The notes: generated by a model not told the origin, from the sequence alone. A DNA stretch of 64,000 nt from Burkholderia sp. NRF60-BP8 (GCF_001522585.2 NZ_CP013372.1:1116001-1180000); one strand, 5' to 3'; positions 35,351 to 44,786 are shown, numbered from the stretch's first letter. Translations and numbers: made by a program.

Positions 35351-35386
35351 AATATCCGACCACGAGCATCATTTTTCGATACCGAC

Positions 35387-36124
35387 ATGACCGAGATCGC
35401 CCAACTCATCGAAACGCTGAAGCGCCAGTTGAAGGCGCAGGGAATGACTTACCGGGACGTCGCGCGTGCGCTCGACGTCTCCGAAACGAGCGTGAAGCGG
35501 CTGTTCGCAAGCGGCCGCTTCACGCTGGAGCGCGTCGCGGAGATCGCGCAACTGCTCGGCTATACGCTCGCCGAGCTCGTGCAGGAAGCGTCCGCGTCCG
35601 CGCCGCGCTTGCGCGTGCTGACCGAGCAGCAGGAGGCGCTGCTCGTGTCGGACGAGAAGCTGCTGCTGGTCGCCGTGTGCGCGATCAATTACTGGACCGT
35701 GCAGGACATCGTGTCGGCCTATCGCGTCACGCAGGCCGAGTGCGTGAAGTATCTCCTGATGCTCGACCGGATGAACGTGATCGCGCTGCTGCCCGGCGAC
35801 CGGATTCGCGTACGCGTCGCGCGCGATTTCGACTGGCTGCCGGGCGGGCCGATCCGCCGCTACTTCCATGCGCACGTGCTCGACGACTTTCTCGGCAGCC
35901 GCTTCGACGGCCCGGGCGAGACGATGACGTTCCTGCAAGGGATGCTGACGGACGCGGCCGCCGCGGAGCTCGAACAAGAGCTGCGGCGGCTGAGCAGCAA
36001 GGCGGCGGCGCTGCATGCGGAGTCGTCGTCCGCGCCGCTCGGGCAGAAGCACGGCACGGCCTTGCTGATCGCGAAACGGATCTGGGAGCCGACGGGATTC
36101 CACGCGCTGCGGCGCCATGCATGA
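35387..36124 (+). CDS. XRE-type transcriptional regulator with C-terminal sensor region
   Basis: The 245-residue protein opens with a Cro/CI helix-turn-helix (about residues 10-65, MTYRDVARALDVSETSVKRLFASGRFTLERVAEIAQLLG). A C-terminal region of about 170 residues follows, with a helical, possibly dimerising segment and no recognised ligand domain. Similar HTH proteins with long C-termini are chromosomal regulators rather than phage repressors. It is divergent from the papain-like gene, and a pair of direct repeats lies between them, so it probably regulates that gene. Its 3' end abuts the second PcaQ-type block. Confidence 0.8.
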   Translation: MTEIAQLIETLKRQLKAQGMTYRDVARALDVSETSVKRLFASGRFTLERVAEIAQLLGYTLAELVQEASASAPRLRVLTEQQEALLVSDEKLLLVAVCAINYWTVQDIVSAYRVTQAECVKYLLMLDRMNVIALLPGDRIRVRVARDFDWLPGGPIRRYFHAHVLDDFLGSRFDGPGETMTFLQGMLTDAAAAELEQELRRLSSKAAALHAESSSAPLGQKHGTALLIAKRIWEPTGFHALRRHA

Positions 36125-36149
36125 CGCCGTGCCGAACGCTTGGGCCTTT

Positions 36150-36204
36150 CCGGAAAGTTATGCAAAATGGCGATTCATCGTCATTCGCATAACCGCCCGT
36201 TATG
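36150..36204. promoter_or_regulatory. PcaQ-type operator region before pcaQ (55-bp block, copy 2)
   Basis: ATAACC-N4-GTTAT at 36189-36203 and CCGGAAAGTTATG at 36150-36162 repeat the arrangement seen before pcaH at the same spacing (41 of 55 bases identical, same DNA orientation). The right arm GTTATG includes the ATG of pcaQ (36202-36204). Binding there should repress pcaQ, which fits negative autoregulation. Confidence 0.75.
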
Positions 36205-37188
36205 AATAACCGTATCGCCGACGGTCGCGTCAAATTCCGGCACCTGCAGTGTTTCCTCGCGGTCGCCCAACTGGGCGGCGTGCAGAAGGCGGCCGAAAGC
36301 CTGTCGATCACGCAGCCGGCCGTGTCGAAGACGATCGCCGAGCTGGAGGCGATCCTCGGCGTGAAGCTGTTCGAGCGCGGCCGGCACGGCGCACAGCCCA
36401 CCCGCGAAGCGCAACTGTTCATGCCGCACGCGAATGCGTGCGTGCTGGCGCTGCGGCAGGGCGTCGGGCTGCTGGCGCGCGAGGGCGGGGCCGCTGCCGC
36501 GACGCTGGAAATGGGCATGCTGCCGACCGTCGCGGCTTCGCTCGCACCGGCGTTGATGAAGGCGTTGACCGCACGCTGGCCGCGCATCGTCGTGCGGATC
36601 GCGACGGCCGCGAACGCCGAGTTGCTCGAGCGTCTGAAATCCGGGGCGATCGAATGCGCGATCGGCCGGCTGTCGGAGCCGGAGCGGATGATCGGGCTCG
36701 CGTTCGAACAGCTGTACAACGAGCCGCTCGTCGCGGTCGTGCGCGCCGGGCATCCGCTGCTCGCGAGCGCGGCGCCGGCCGCCGAGCTGGCGCGCTACCC
36801 GGTCGTGCTGCCGCCGTTCGGCACGTTGATCCGCCAGTCCGCCGAGCAACTCCTCGGCGCATGCGGCGCGCCGCCGCTGGATTCGTTCATCGAGGTGCTG
36901 TCGGTATCGGTCGCGCGCGCACTGGCGCTCGAGAACGACGCGGTCTGGTTCGTGCCGCTCTATGCAGCCGAATACGATCTGTCGGCCGGCGCGCTGGCGC
37001 GCCTGCCGCTGCCGTCGGCGGGCACCGACGAGCCGGTCGGGCTCGTGCTGCGTACCGATGCGCAGCCGTCGCCGGTCGCGCGGACGCTGATCGATGCGGT
37101 GCGCGACATCGCGCGATCGCGGTTCGGTGCGGCGCGCCCGCACCAGGCGCCGCGCGCGTCGCGCAAGCCCACTCGCGGCAAGCGGTGA
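36202..37188 (+). CDS. pcaQ: LysR-family activator of protocatechuate genes
   Basis: The 328-residue protein has the PcaQ-type N-terminus (GRVKFRHLQCFLAVAQLGGVQKAAESLSITQPAVSKTIAELEAILGVKLFERG), which is the LysR helix-turn-helix (about residues 10-68). An effector-binding domain follows. PcaQ activates pca genes in response to beta-carboxy-cis,cis-muconate. It lies near pcaHG, and both promoters share a matching ATAACC-N4-GTTAT operator. The start codon lies inside the operator. In relatives pcaQ is usually directly divergent from or beside the pca genes; here a 1.6-kb insert separates them. Confidence 0.88.
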   Translation: MNNRIADGRVKFRHLQCFLAVAQLGGVQKAAESLSITQPAVSKTIAELEAILGVKLFERGRHGAQPTREAQLFMPHANACVLALRQGVGLLAREGGAAAATLEMGMLPTVAASLAPALMKALTARWPRIVVRIATAANAELLERLKSGAIECAIGRLSEPERMIGLAFEQLYNEPLVAVVRAGHPLLASAAPAAELARYPVVLPPFGTLIRQSAEQLLGACGAPPLDSFIEVLSVSVARALALENDAVWFVPLYAAEYDLSAGALARLPLPSAGTDEPVGLVLRTDAQPSPVARTLIDAVRDIARSRFGAARPHQAPRASRKPTRGKR

Positions 37189-37300
37189 TCCACCGGGCCT
37201 GGCGGATGCGCCGGGTCCGATCTGCGTCTTGCCGAAGCATTGGCCATCCGGTCAGTAGCCGGCATCGGGGTGCTTGGCATGTCGTACCGTTTTTGATGCG

Positions 37301-37675
37301 ATGGACGACAAGACGATGGCGAGACAGCAGATTCAGGTCACGCTCGGCGTGCGGTTCTTCCGGACGGCCCGCGGCCACGAGCCGGTGCGCGAATGGCTCA
37401 ATGCGCTCGGGCAAGCGGAGCGAAGGGCGATCGGCGAAGAGATCAAGACCGTTCAACTCGGCTGGCCGCTCGGCATGCCGCTGGTCCGGAAGATGGCGAA
37501 GGATCTGTGGGAGATTCGCGTGACGGTGCCGGGGCGAAGCGCGCGCGTGCTGTTCACGGTCGTCGGCGACACGATGGTGCTGCTGCACGGCTTCTTCAAG
37601 CAGTCGCGGGCCACGCCGTCGGACGATCTCGACGTCACCGTCGCGCGCCTGAAAGCGCTGACGCACGCCATCTGA
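37301..37675 (+). CDS. Type II toxin, RelE/HigB superfamily (phage Gp49-like)
   Basis: The product is about 124 residues. It fits the Gp49-like HigB group of RelE-superfamily mRNA interferases, with the hallmark segments EPVREWLNAL, WPLGMPLVRKMAKDLWEIRV and RVLFTVVGDTMVLLHGFFKQSR, the last carrying the conserved basic and aromatic residues. Start codons at 37301 and 37316 are both possible; neither has a strong ribosome site. The antitoxin follows 74 bases downstream, which is the toxin-first order of higBA modules. Confidence 0.82.
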   Translation: MDDKTMARQQIQVTLGVRFFRTARGHEPVREWLNALGQAERRAIGEEIKTVQLGWPLGMPLVRKMAKDLWEIRVTVPGRSARVLFTVVGDTMVLLHGFFKQSRATPSDDLDVTVARLKALTHAI

Positions 37676-37749
37676 ATTCCCCGGTTGCGCCGGAACGCAC
37701 CGTCTCCGACGGTCGGGCAGCCGGCAACGCCATGCACCTGGAGTACGAC

Positions 37750-38046
37750 ATGACGACCACGAACAATCCGCATATCGGCAGCGATTTCGACGCCTTCCTC
37801 GAAGCGGACGGCAATCTCGAAGCGGCCACCGCCACCGCGATCAAGCGCGTGATCGCGTGGCAGATCGGGCAGGAAATGAAGGCGCAGCACATCACGAAAA
37901 CCGCGATGGCCGCGCGGATGAAGACGAGCCGCGCCGCACTCAACCGTCTGCTCGACGAAACCGACACGAGCCTCACGCTGGCGACGCTCGCGAGCGCGGC
38001 CGCCGCGCTCGGCAAACGGCTCAGCTTCGAGCTGGTGCCGGCCTGA
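37750..38046 (+). CDS. HigA-type helix-turn-helix antitoxin
   Basis: The 98-residue protein contains an XRE-type helix-turn-helix (about residues 42-70, MKAQHITKTAMAARMKTSRAALNRLLDE) and a short C-terminal strand (RLSFELVPA). It should neutralise the upstream toxin and repress the pair. The ATG at 37750 has TGGAG at 37739-37743; the earlier ATG at 37732 lacks a good site. Confidence 0.82.
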   Translation: MTTTNNPHIGSDFDAFLEADGNLEAATATAIKRVIAWQIGQEMKAQHITKTAMAARMKTSRAALNRLLDETDTSLTLATLASAAAALGKRLSFELVPA

Positions 38047-38143
38047 CGGGCGCGAACCCACGGCGCACGGCCGGATCGACGCGAGTGTTCGCGCGATCGG
38101 TGCGGCGAGTCGGCGGGCGTCGGCGCCGCGGGCGCCTGCCGCG

Positions 38144-39418
38144 TCATCGGCGCGGGCCGGTGAGCTGCAGATAAAGCAGTGCGCCGCCCGCGAGCAGCAG
38201 CGGGCACAGGAAATACCATCCGGTCGTCACGAACAGCCCGGCGACGGCAATCAGCGAAATCCACGCGCAACGATATGCGATGCCGCCACGCGGCAGCAGC
38301 TTCAGCGCAGCCGCCGCGCCGAGCCCGTACACCATCACGAAACATCCGGACGTCACGAGCACGAGCGGCTTCGGCCCGACGTCCGACACCGCCGTGGCGG
38401 CCAGCGCGATGGCCGCGAGCACCGCGATCACGCCGAGGCTGCGGCGCGGCACGCCGCCGACCTGGCTGCCTTGCGCGAGCCATGCGGGCAGTGCGCCGTC
38501 GCGCCCGAGCGCCGCGCCGAGTTTGGCCGCGCCGGCGAAATACGCGTTCATCGTGCCGAGCGTGAGCAGCAGCGCGGCGGCCGCCGCCAGCACCTGCGCA
38601 TGGCCGCCAATGCCGCCCGCGATCAGTTCGGCGAGCGGCGCGCCCGATGCACCCGCGGAAGGCCCGAGCACCGTCACGCTCGCGGCGGCCACCGACAGAT
38701 ACAGGAACCCGACGACCACGACCGCGATGCCGGCCGAGCGCGGCATGTCGTGCGCGGGCCGGCGGAACTCGGCCGCGAGATGCGTGATCGCTTCCCAGCC
38801 GGCGAAGCTCCACACGAGCAACGCGGCGGCCTGGCCGACCGCGAGCCAGCCGTGCGGGGCGAACGGATGGAGGTTCGCGGCGCGGGCATGCGGCGCGGAC
38901 GCAAGCACCGCGGCAAGCAGTAGCGCGACGAGCAGCGCCGACAACACCAGTTGCATGCGGCCCGACACGGTGACGCCGAACGCGTTCGCGGCCGACACGG
39001 TCGCGATCAGCGCGGCGGCCGTGACGACGACCGTCGTGTGTCCGCCGCCCGTGACGGCCGCGACGTATGCGCCGCCGAACATCGCGGCGGCCGGCGCGCC
39101 GGCCGGCACCGCGAAGTAGAAGCACCAGCCGACGATCGCCGCCGCCTTCGGGCCGAATGCGCGCCGCGCGTAGGTCGACACGCCGCCGGCGTCGGGATAG
39201 CGGGCGCCGAGTGCGGCGAAGGTGGCCGCGAGCGGCCCGGACAGTACGACGAGCGCGGCCCATGCGAGTAGCGAGGCCGGCCCGGCGACTTCGGCGGCGA
39301 GCGCGGGCAGCGCGATCACGCCGGTGCCGAGCACCGCGCCGATATAGAGCGCGGCGCCCTGGAAAATGGTCAGCGAACCCGCGTGATGGGCAACGGGCGA
39401 ATCGGCATGCGAAGGCAT
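38144..39418 (-). CDS. APC-family amino-acid permease/exporter (YjeH-like)
   Basis: The 424-residue membrane protein has about twelve hydrophobic segments. The first repeat carries LYIGAVLGTGVIALPALAAEVAGPASLLAW, resembling the small APC carriers of the YjeH (L-methionine/branched-chain exporter) group. The WSFAGWEAITHLAAEFRRPAHDMPR loop in the middle is also typical. It stands alone on the minus strand with no adjacent enzyme, so no substrate can be given. Confidence 0.82.
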   Translation of the reverse strand: MPSHADSPVAHHAGSLTIFQGAALYIGAVLGTGVIALPALAAEVAGPASLLAWAALVVLSGPLAATFAALGARYPDAGGVSTYARRAFGPKAAAIVGWCFYFAVPAGAPAAAMFGGAYVAAVTGGGHTTVVVTAAALIATVSAANAFGVTVSGRMQLVLSALLVALLLAAVLASAPHARAANLHPFAPHGWLAVGQAAALLVWSFAGWEAITHLAAEFRRPAHDMPRSAGIAVVVVGFLYLSVAAASVTVLGPSAGASGAPLAELIAGGIGGHAQVLAAAAALLLTLGTMNAYFAGAAKLGAALGRDGALPAWLAQGSQVGGVPRRSLGVIAVLAAIALAATAVSDVGPKPLVLVTSGCFVMVYGLGAAAALKLLPRGGIAYRCAWISLIAVAGLFVTTGWYFLCPLLLAGGALLYLQLTGPRR

Positions 39419-39558
39419 GAGCGGCAGTCTCCGGAAGTCTTGTCTTGTGTAGGCGACGCGCGCAAGCTCGCGCGGTCGATCGTCCGATGCTACCCGAACG
39501 ATGGCGACCGCGCGGCCCGGCGATCAGTAGTCGTGTGCCGCGTGCGTGTCAGCCGATG

Positions 39559-42500
39559 TCAGCAGGAACGCGCGAGCCGCAGGCGCGCGTCCTCGCACGC
39601 GGCGGCCGACAGCTCGGGCGCGTAATGGAACGTACCCGATACCAGCGATGCGACGGGCACGCCGTCGCGAAACAGCACGCGGTTGCCGGCCAGCGCCGGC
39701 ACCTTGTCGCCGGGCAGCAGCGTGCCGGCGAGATTCAGCGGGTCGGCGCCCGTCACGCATACATACTGCCCATCGCCCGGTTGCCGGCGCAGTTCGCGCA
39801 GGATCGGGATGGCCTCGGGCAGCGCGAACTGCTCGCCCGCGAGCCCGGCGACGAAGCGACCGCCGCGAATCTCGCCGCGTGCTTCGAGGCGCTGCAGCAC
39901 GCGCACGAGTTCGCGCCAGCTCGGCAGCCAGTCGGCTTCGCGTTCGAGCAACCGCCAGAACACGACGCCGTAGCGGCGCAGCAGCGTCCACACGATGTGT
40001 TCGAGTGCGTCGGGATCGGTCGTGGCGGGGCCGCGTTTCGGTGCGGGCGCGTCGTCGTCCGGCGGTGCCCGACGCTGCACGAGCGCCCAGCGGCCGGCGT
40101 CGTCCATTCCGCCGATCAGCGCGCCGCCGCGTCGTGTACGCGGTGCATAGGTCGCACTGCGCTTGACGGCCGGCTTCAGCAGCGCGCGCAGGCCCGCGTA
40201 ACTGTCCGCGTTCACGAGGCCGGCCGACACGAGTTCGCCGAGCGCCTGTTCGAGTTCGACGGGCAGCATGTGCAGGTCGTCGAGCAATGCGTCGAAGAAC
40301 ATCGCGCCGTGCGCGGCGAGCGCGTCGCGCACCTGTGTGGCGCGTGCGGACAGCGCAGGCTGCGCATCGGGATCGCGCAGCGCCTGCCACGCGGAAAGAT
40401 GGCGGCGCGGCAGCAGCACGATCGGCGTCGTCTTCACGGGCGTGCCGGCTGCGCGCGCCGGCGCGCCGATGCGGGTCCACACCAGCTTGCCCGAGCGGCA
40501 CAGCTCGTCGAGTCCGCCCGCCGTGTAGTCGGTGAGCCGCGCGGGCAGCAGCGCGTCTTCCCAGGCGCTCGCCGCGGCCTCGTAGCCTTCGAGCTGTTCG
40601 ACCACGGCTGCCAGCGCGTCGCGACCGGTGCCACGCGTGTCGGGCGTCAGGTGCTGCCAGTGGAACAGGAAGCGCATGAAATCGGCGCGCTCGACCGGTT
40701 CGATCTCGCGGCGCAACCGCTTCACCGTATAGCGATGAATGCGCGCGAGCAGGTGACGTTCGCACCATTCGTCGGTCGTCGCGCCCGGCGTGAAGCGGCC
40801 GCGCATCACGTAGCCTTCGCGCTCCAGCGCCGCGAGCGCCGTCGCGATCGACGCGGGCGGCAGGCCGAGCGGCGCGGCGATCGCATCGACCGTGAGCGGC
40901 CCGAAGCCGGTGAGTCGCGCGCGGATCACGTCGACGAGCGCCGCATCGGTTTCCCACGGCTGCGCGCACGCGGCCGGCACCTTGAGCGCCGGTGTCGTGC
41001 GGGCGTCGGGATGCAGCGCGCGCACGCACACGAGCCGCTCGACCGGCACCCACAGCACGGCGCCGCCCGGTGTCGCGAGTTGCGTCGCGCGGCGGCGTTC
41101 CGCGAGTTCCGCGAGTCGCTCCGGCCAGCCTGCGTGCGCGTGCGCCTCGCTGTCGGCGACGCAGGCGAGCGTGAGCAGCGCATCGTGCATCTCGTCGGCG
41201 TCGCGCGCGAGCGGCCACGCTTCGTCGCGCACGGCGGCGATCGCATCGGCGTCGAGCGCGCCGAGATCGTCGGCCGATTCGGGATCGCTCCAGCGGCGCG
41301 ACTGCACGGCCTGCGTGCGGCGCTCCTCCAGCGGCGCATCGTCGAGGAACGCGTAGGGCTTCGCGTTCAGGATCTCGGCGGCGAGCGGCGACGGCGCGGG
41401 CAAGTCGCGCGCGACGAGTTCGATCGCGCCGCTCTCGATCCGGCGCAGCAGCGCAAGCCAGCCGTCGGTGTCCATCGCGTCGTGCAGGCAATCGTCGAGC
41501 GTCTGGTCGACGAGCGGATGATGCGGAATCTCGCGTTCGCCGACGACGTTCTCGAGGCACGCGACCTGATCGGGGAACACCGTCGCGAGCAGATCGTCGC
41601 TCTTCATCCGCTGCAGTTGCGGCGCGGTGCGCCGGCCGCCGGTGAAACGCGGCAGCGCGAGCGCGGTGGTCGCGTTCCAGCGCCAGCGCACGCCGAACAT
41701 CGGCGCGTCGAGCAGCGCCTGGATCAGCACGTGCTCGGCGCTGGCCGAACGCAGATAGCGCCACACTTCGTCGAGCGCGAAGCTGTGCGCGAGCGACAGC
41801 GACAGGATGATCGCGTCGTCGGTCGCGGCGGCCTGCAGCTCGAAGTTGAAGGTGCGGCAGAAGCGCTTGCGCAGCGCGAGTCCCCATGCACGGTTGATCC
41901 GGCTGCCGAACGGCGAATGGATCACGAGCTGCGTGCCGCCCGATTCGTCGAAGAAACGCTCCATCACGAGCGTGTCCTGCGTCGGCAATGCGCCGAGCGC
42001 CGCGCGAGTGCGCGCGAGGTAGTCGGCGATCTGGCGCGCGGCGTCGGGCGACAGGCGCAGATCGTCGACGAGCCAGCGCAACGCGGGCGCGAGGCGGCTT
42101 TCGGTGGGCGCGAGCGAGGTGGCGGCGGCAACGGTTCGCGAGTCGGCGACGACGCCGGTCTGGGCCGCTGGTTGGGCGTTGCCGTGCGTCTCGGTCTTGC
42201 CGGCCGCGTTGCCGGCCGCGCGCTTGCGTCCGCCGGCGTTCGCCTGCCGGTCGCCTTCCGCGAGCAGGCCGTCGATCCGTGCGCGCAGCCGCCCGACCGC
42301 CGCCGACAGCTCGTCGCTGCGTCCGAGCCCCTCGCCGAGCCAGAACGGAATGCTCGGCGATTGACCTTGCGCATCCTCGACGCGCACGCAGCCCGTTTCC
42401 ACGCGAATGATCCGGTACGACTGGTTGCCGAGCTGGAACACGTCGCCGGCGAGGCTCTCGATCGCGAAATCCTCGTTGACGGTGCCGACCTGGATGCCCT

Positions 42501-44061
42501 GCGGTTCGAGCAGCACCGCGTAGTCGGCCATGTCGGGGATCGTGCCGCCGGAGGTGGTCGCGGTCATCATCGCGTTGCGGCGGCCGCGCACGGTGCCGCC
42601 GATCACGTCGCGGTGCAGGTACGCGCCGCGCACGCCGCGGCGGCTCGTGAATCCCTCGGCGAGCATCTTCATCACTTCGTCGAAGCGTTCGCGCGTCAGC
42701 CGCGCGTACGGCGCGGCGCGCGTGAAGCTCGCATACAGTGCGTCTTCGTGCCATTCCGTGCACGCGACTTCGGCGACGATCTGCTGGGCGAGCACGTCGA
42801 GCGGCGCTTCGGGAATCCGCAGCGCATCGAGTTCGCCGCGTTGCACGCAGTCGAGCAGCGCCGCGCATTCGACCAGCTCGTCGCGCGACAGCGGAAACAG
42901 CCGCCCCTTCGGCACGCCGCCGACATGGTGCCCCGAGCGGCCGACGCGCTGCAGGAACGGTGCGATGCCGCGCGGCGAGCCGACCTGGCAGACGAGATCG
43001 ACGTCGCCGATGTCGATGCCGAGTTCGAGCGACGCGGTCGCGACGAGCAGCTTCAATTCGCCGCGTTTCAGGCGCTGCTCGGCGTCGAAGCGGTGCTCCT
43101 TCGCCAGACTGCCGTGATGCGCGGCGATCGCGTCCTTGCCGAGCCGGTCGGCGAGATGGCGCGCCATGCGCTCGGCGGTGCGCCGCGTGTTGACGAATAC
43201 CAGCGTCGTGCGATGCGCGGCCGCGAGCCCGGCGATGCGGTCGTACACCTGTTCCCACACGTCGGTCGCCATCACCGGTTCGAGCGGCACGTTCGGCAGT
43301 TCGAGCGCGAGATCGCGCTCGCGGGTGTGGCCGGTGTCGACGATCGCGCAGTCGCGCGGCGCGTCGGCCGGCCCGCCGACGAGGAAGCGCGCGACCGCGT
43401 CGATCGGCTTTTGCGTGGCCGACAGCCCGATGCGCGGCAGCGCGTGCCCGGCCAGCGCGTCGAGGCGTTCGAGCGACAGCGCGAGATGGCTGCCGCGCTT
43501 GGACGACGCCAGCGCATGGATTTCGTCGACGATGACCGAGCGCACGGTCGACAGCATCTGCCGTCCCGACGTGGACGACAGCAGCACGTACAGCGATTCG
43601 GGCGTCGTGACGAGGATGTGCGGCGCGCGCTTGCGCAGCGCCGCGCGCTCGGCCTGCGTCGTGTCGCCGGTGCGCACCGCGGTGCGAATCGCCGGCACCG
43701 GCAGGCCGAGTTGCGCGAGCGATTCGGCGATGCCGGCGAGCGGCGCGTCGAGGTTCACGTGGATGTCGTTCGACAGCGCCTTCAGCGGCGATACGTAGAC
43801 GACCAGCGTCGCATCGGGCAGCGTGCCGTCGTGCGCGAGCGCATCGCGCACCAGATCGTCGAGCGCGCACAGGAAGGCGGTGAGCGTCTTGCCGGAGCCG
43901 GTCGGCGCGGCGACGAGCGTCGAGCGGCCGGCCTTGATGTGCGGCCACGCGAGCGCCTGCGCGCCGGTCGGCGCGGCGAACGTGCGCCGGAACCACGCGG
44001 CGACGGCCGGGTGGAACACGTCGAGCGCGCGGGCGGCAGGGCGGGTAGCTGTGACGTCCAT
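39559..44061 (-). CDS. lhr: Large DEAD/H-box ATP-dependent helicase Lhr
   Basis: This roughly 1500-residue superfamily 2 helicase matches full-length bacterial Lhr in length. The two RecA domains carry Walker A APTGSGKT (about 52-59), Walker B DEIH (179-182), SATQKP (motif III), and motif VI as QRVGRSGHHVG (about 390-400). A winged-helix/beta-barrel Lhr core and the long C-terminal domain follow. In Escherichia coli this C-terminal half has been linked to uracil-DNA glycosylase activity; I infer conservation from length only. Lhr unwinds DNA:RNA and damaged DNA 3' to 5'. The ATG at 44061 is preferred over 44103 because the extra 14 residues look unrelated. No partner nuclease or ligase gene is adjacent. 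Confidence 0.93.
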   Translation of the reverse strand: MDVTATRPAARALDVFHPAVAAWFRRTFAAPTGAQALAWPHIKAGRSTLVAAPTGSGKTLTAFLCALDDLVRDALAHDGTLPDATLVVYVSPLKALSNDIHVNLDAPLAGIAESLAQLGLPVPAIRTAVRTGDTTQAERAALRKRAPHILVTTPESLYVLLSSTSGRQMLSTVRSVIVDEIHALASSKRGSHLALSLERLDALAGHALPRIGLSATQKPIDAVARFLVGGPADAPRDCAIVDTGHTRERDLALELPNVPLEPVMATDVWEQVYDRIAGLAAAHRTTLVFVNTRRTAERMARHLADRLGKDAIAAHHGSLAKEHRFDAEQRLKRGELKLLVATASLELGIDIGDVDLVCQVGSPRGIAPFLQRVGRSGHHVGGVPKGRLFPLSRDELVECAALLDCVQRGELDALRIPEAPLDVLAQQIVAEVACTEWHEDALYASFTRAAPYARLTRERFDEVMKMLAEGFTSRRGVRGAYLHRDVIGGTVRGRRNAMMTATTSGGTIPDMADYAVLLEPQGIQVGTVNEDFAIESLAGDVFQLGNQSYRIIRVETGCVRVEDAQGQSPSIPFWLGEGLGRSDELSAAVGRLRARIDGLLAEGDRQANAGGRKRAAGNAAGKTETHGNAQPAAQTGVVADSRTVAAATSLAPTESRLAPALRWLVDDLRLSPDAARQIADYLARTRAALGALPTQDTLVMERFFDESGGTQLVIHSPFGSRINRAWGLALRKRFCRTFNFELQAAATDDAIILSLSLAHSFALDEVWRYLRSASAEHVLIQALLDAPMFGVRWRWNATTALALPRFTGGRRTAPQLQRMKSDDLLATVFPDQVACLENVVGEREIPHHPLVDQTLDDCLHDAMDTDGWLALLRRIESGAIELVARDLPAPSPLAAEILNAKPYAFLDDAPLEERRTQAVQSRRWSDPESADDLGALDADAIAAVRDEAWPLARDADEMHDALLTLACVADSEAHAHAGWPERLAELAERRRATQLATPGGAVLWVPVERLVCVRALHPDARTTPALKVPAACAQPWETDAALVDVIRARLTGFGPLTVDAIAAPLGLPPASIATALAALEREGYVMRGRFTPGATTDEWCERHLLARIHRYTVKRLRREIEPVERADFMRFLFHWQHLTPDTRGTGRDALAAVVEQLEGYEAAASAWEDALLPARLTDYTAGGLDELCRSGKLVWTRIGAPARAAGTPVKTTPIVLLPRRHLSAWQALRDPDAQPALSARATQVRDALAAHGAMFFDALLDDLHMLPVELEQALGELVSAGLVNADSYAGLRALLKPAVKRSATYAPRTRRGGALIGGMDDAGRWALVQRRAPPDDDAPAPKRGPATTDPDALEHIVWTLLRRYGVVFWRLLEREADWLPSWRELVRVLQRLEARGEIRGGRFVAGLAGEQFALPEAIPILRELRRQPGDGQYVCVTGADPLNLAGTLLPGDKVPALAGNRVLFRDGVPVASLVSGTFHYAPELSAAACEDARLRLARSC

Positions 44062-44261
44062 CGGAGCGTTGAAATGGGGTGCGAGCGTGCGGATTGATCG
44101 CACGCGAATCGAATCGTCAGTGTGCCAGACGTCACCGGTGCGTGCCGGTCATGCATGCCGACGATTCCCCTCAGATGGGGGCCTGCCGTGCGCTTTCAAT
44201 GGACGGAAAGTTGCGTGCACGTCGGCATGCCGACCGCGTGCCGATTTGTGTCGAATTGCAA

Positions 44262-44786
44262 CTAGACGCGATGCAGCCAGCCGAGCCAGTGTTCGATCAG
44301 CGGCGCACGCGACCACAGCGATTGCGCGAGCCACAGCGTGCCGGCCCAGGCGGCGGCCACGATGATCAGGTCGCAATGCCCACTGTTCCACAGGTTGAGC
44401 GAGTGGCGCCGCCAGATCCACGGTACGCCGAGCGGATTGGGCCAGTCGGCGAGCAAATGCATCACGCCGCCGCACGCGAAGCCGAACAGCGGCGCGGCCC
44501 ACGGCGGATGCGGATGATGGATGAGCCCGTGCCATCCGAGCGCGAGCAGCGCGACCCAGCCGATGCCCCAGTGCGTGATGGTGCGATGCGTGATCCACAG
44601 GCGGCGCTTGCGGCTCCACCATGCGACTTCGAGCCAGTCGGGCGCGGTGCCGCCCGCGACGCCCGCCGCGAACGCGGCGAGCATGCCCGAGTGCCACGGG
44701 CCGGTTGCGCCGGTTTGCGCGACGAGGACGGCGGCGGCGACGCCGGCCGCGACGCCGGATGCATGATGCGCATTGTGTGATGCCAT
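44262..44786 (-). CDS. YdjM/DUF457-like inner-membrane metal-dependent hydrolase
   Basis: The 174-residue protein has four or five hydrophobic segments. The His/Asp pattern typical of the membrane-bound LexA-regulated-hydrolase-like (YdjM) family is visible as NAHHASG at the N-terminus, APDWLE, THRTITHW in the middle and HLLADWPNP. These residues would bind metal at the membrane face; no substrate is known. The start at 44786 is the first Met before the conserved MASHNAHH stretch; the longer frame is Arg-rich and not plausible. It lies alone between lhr and ggt. Confidence 0.78.
   Translation of the reverse strand: MASHNAHHASGVAAGVAAAVLVAQTGATGPWHSGMLAAFAAGVAGGTAPDWLEVAWWSRKRRLWITHRTITHWGIGWVALLALGWHGLIHHPHPPWAAPLFGFACGGVMHLLADWPNPLGVPWIWRRHSLNLWNSGHCDLIIVAAAWAGTLWLAQSLWSRAPLIEHWLGWLHRV

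Noticed and set aside
39445-44097. 1550-codon open frame on the plus strand, antisense to lhr
   Set aside because: Arg/Ala/Glu-rich low-complexity translation with no domain; a codon-position shadow of the high-GC lhr gene, whose motifs are perfect on the other strand.
44153-44230. 11-bp inverted repeat GCATGCCGACG/CGTCGGCATGC between lhr and the YdjM-like gene
   Set aside because: Real as a repeat, but the 56-base spacing and lack of promoter context give no basis for a function.
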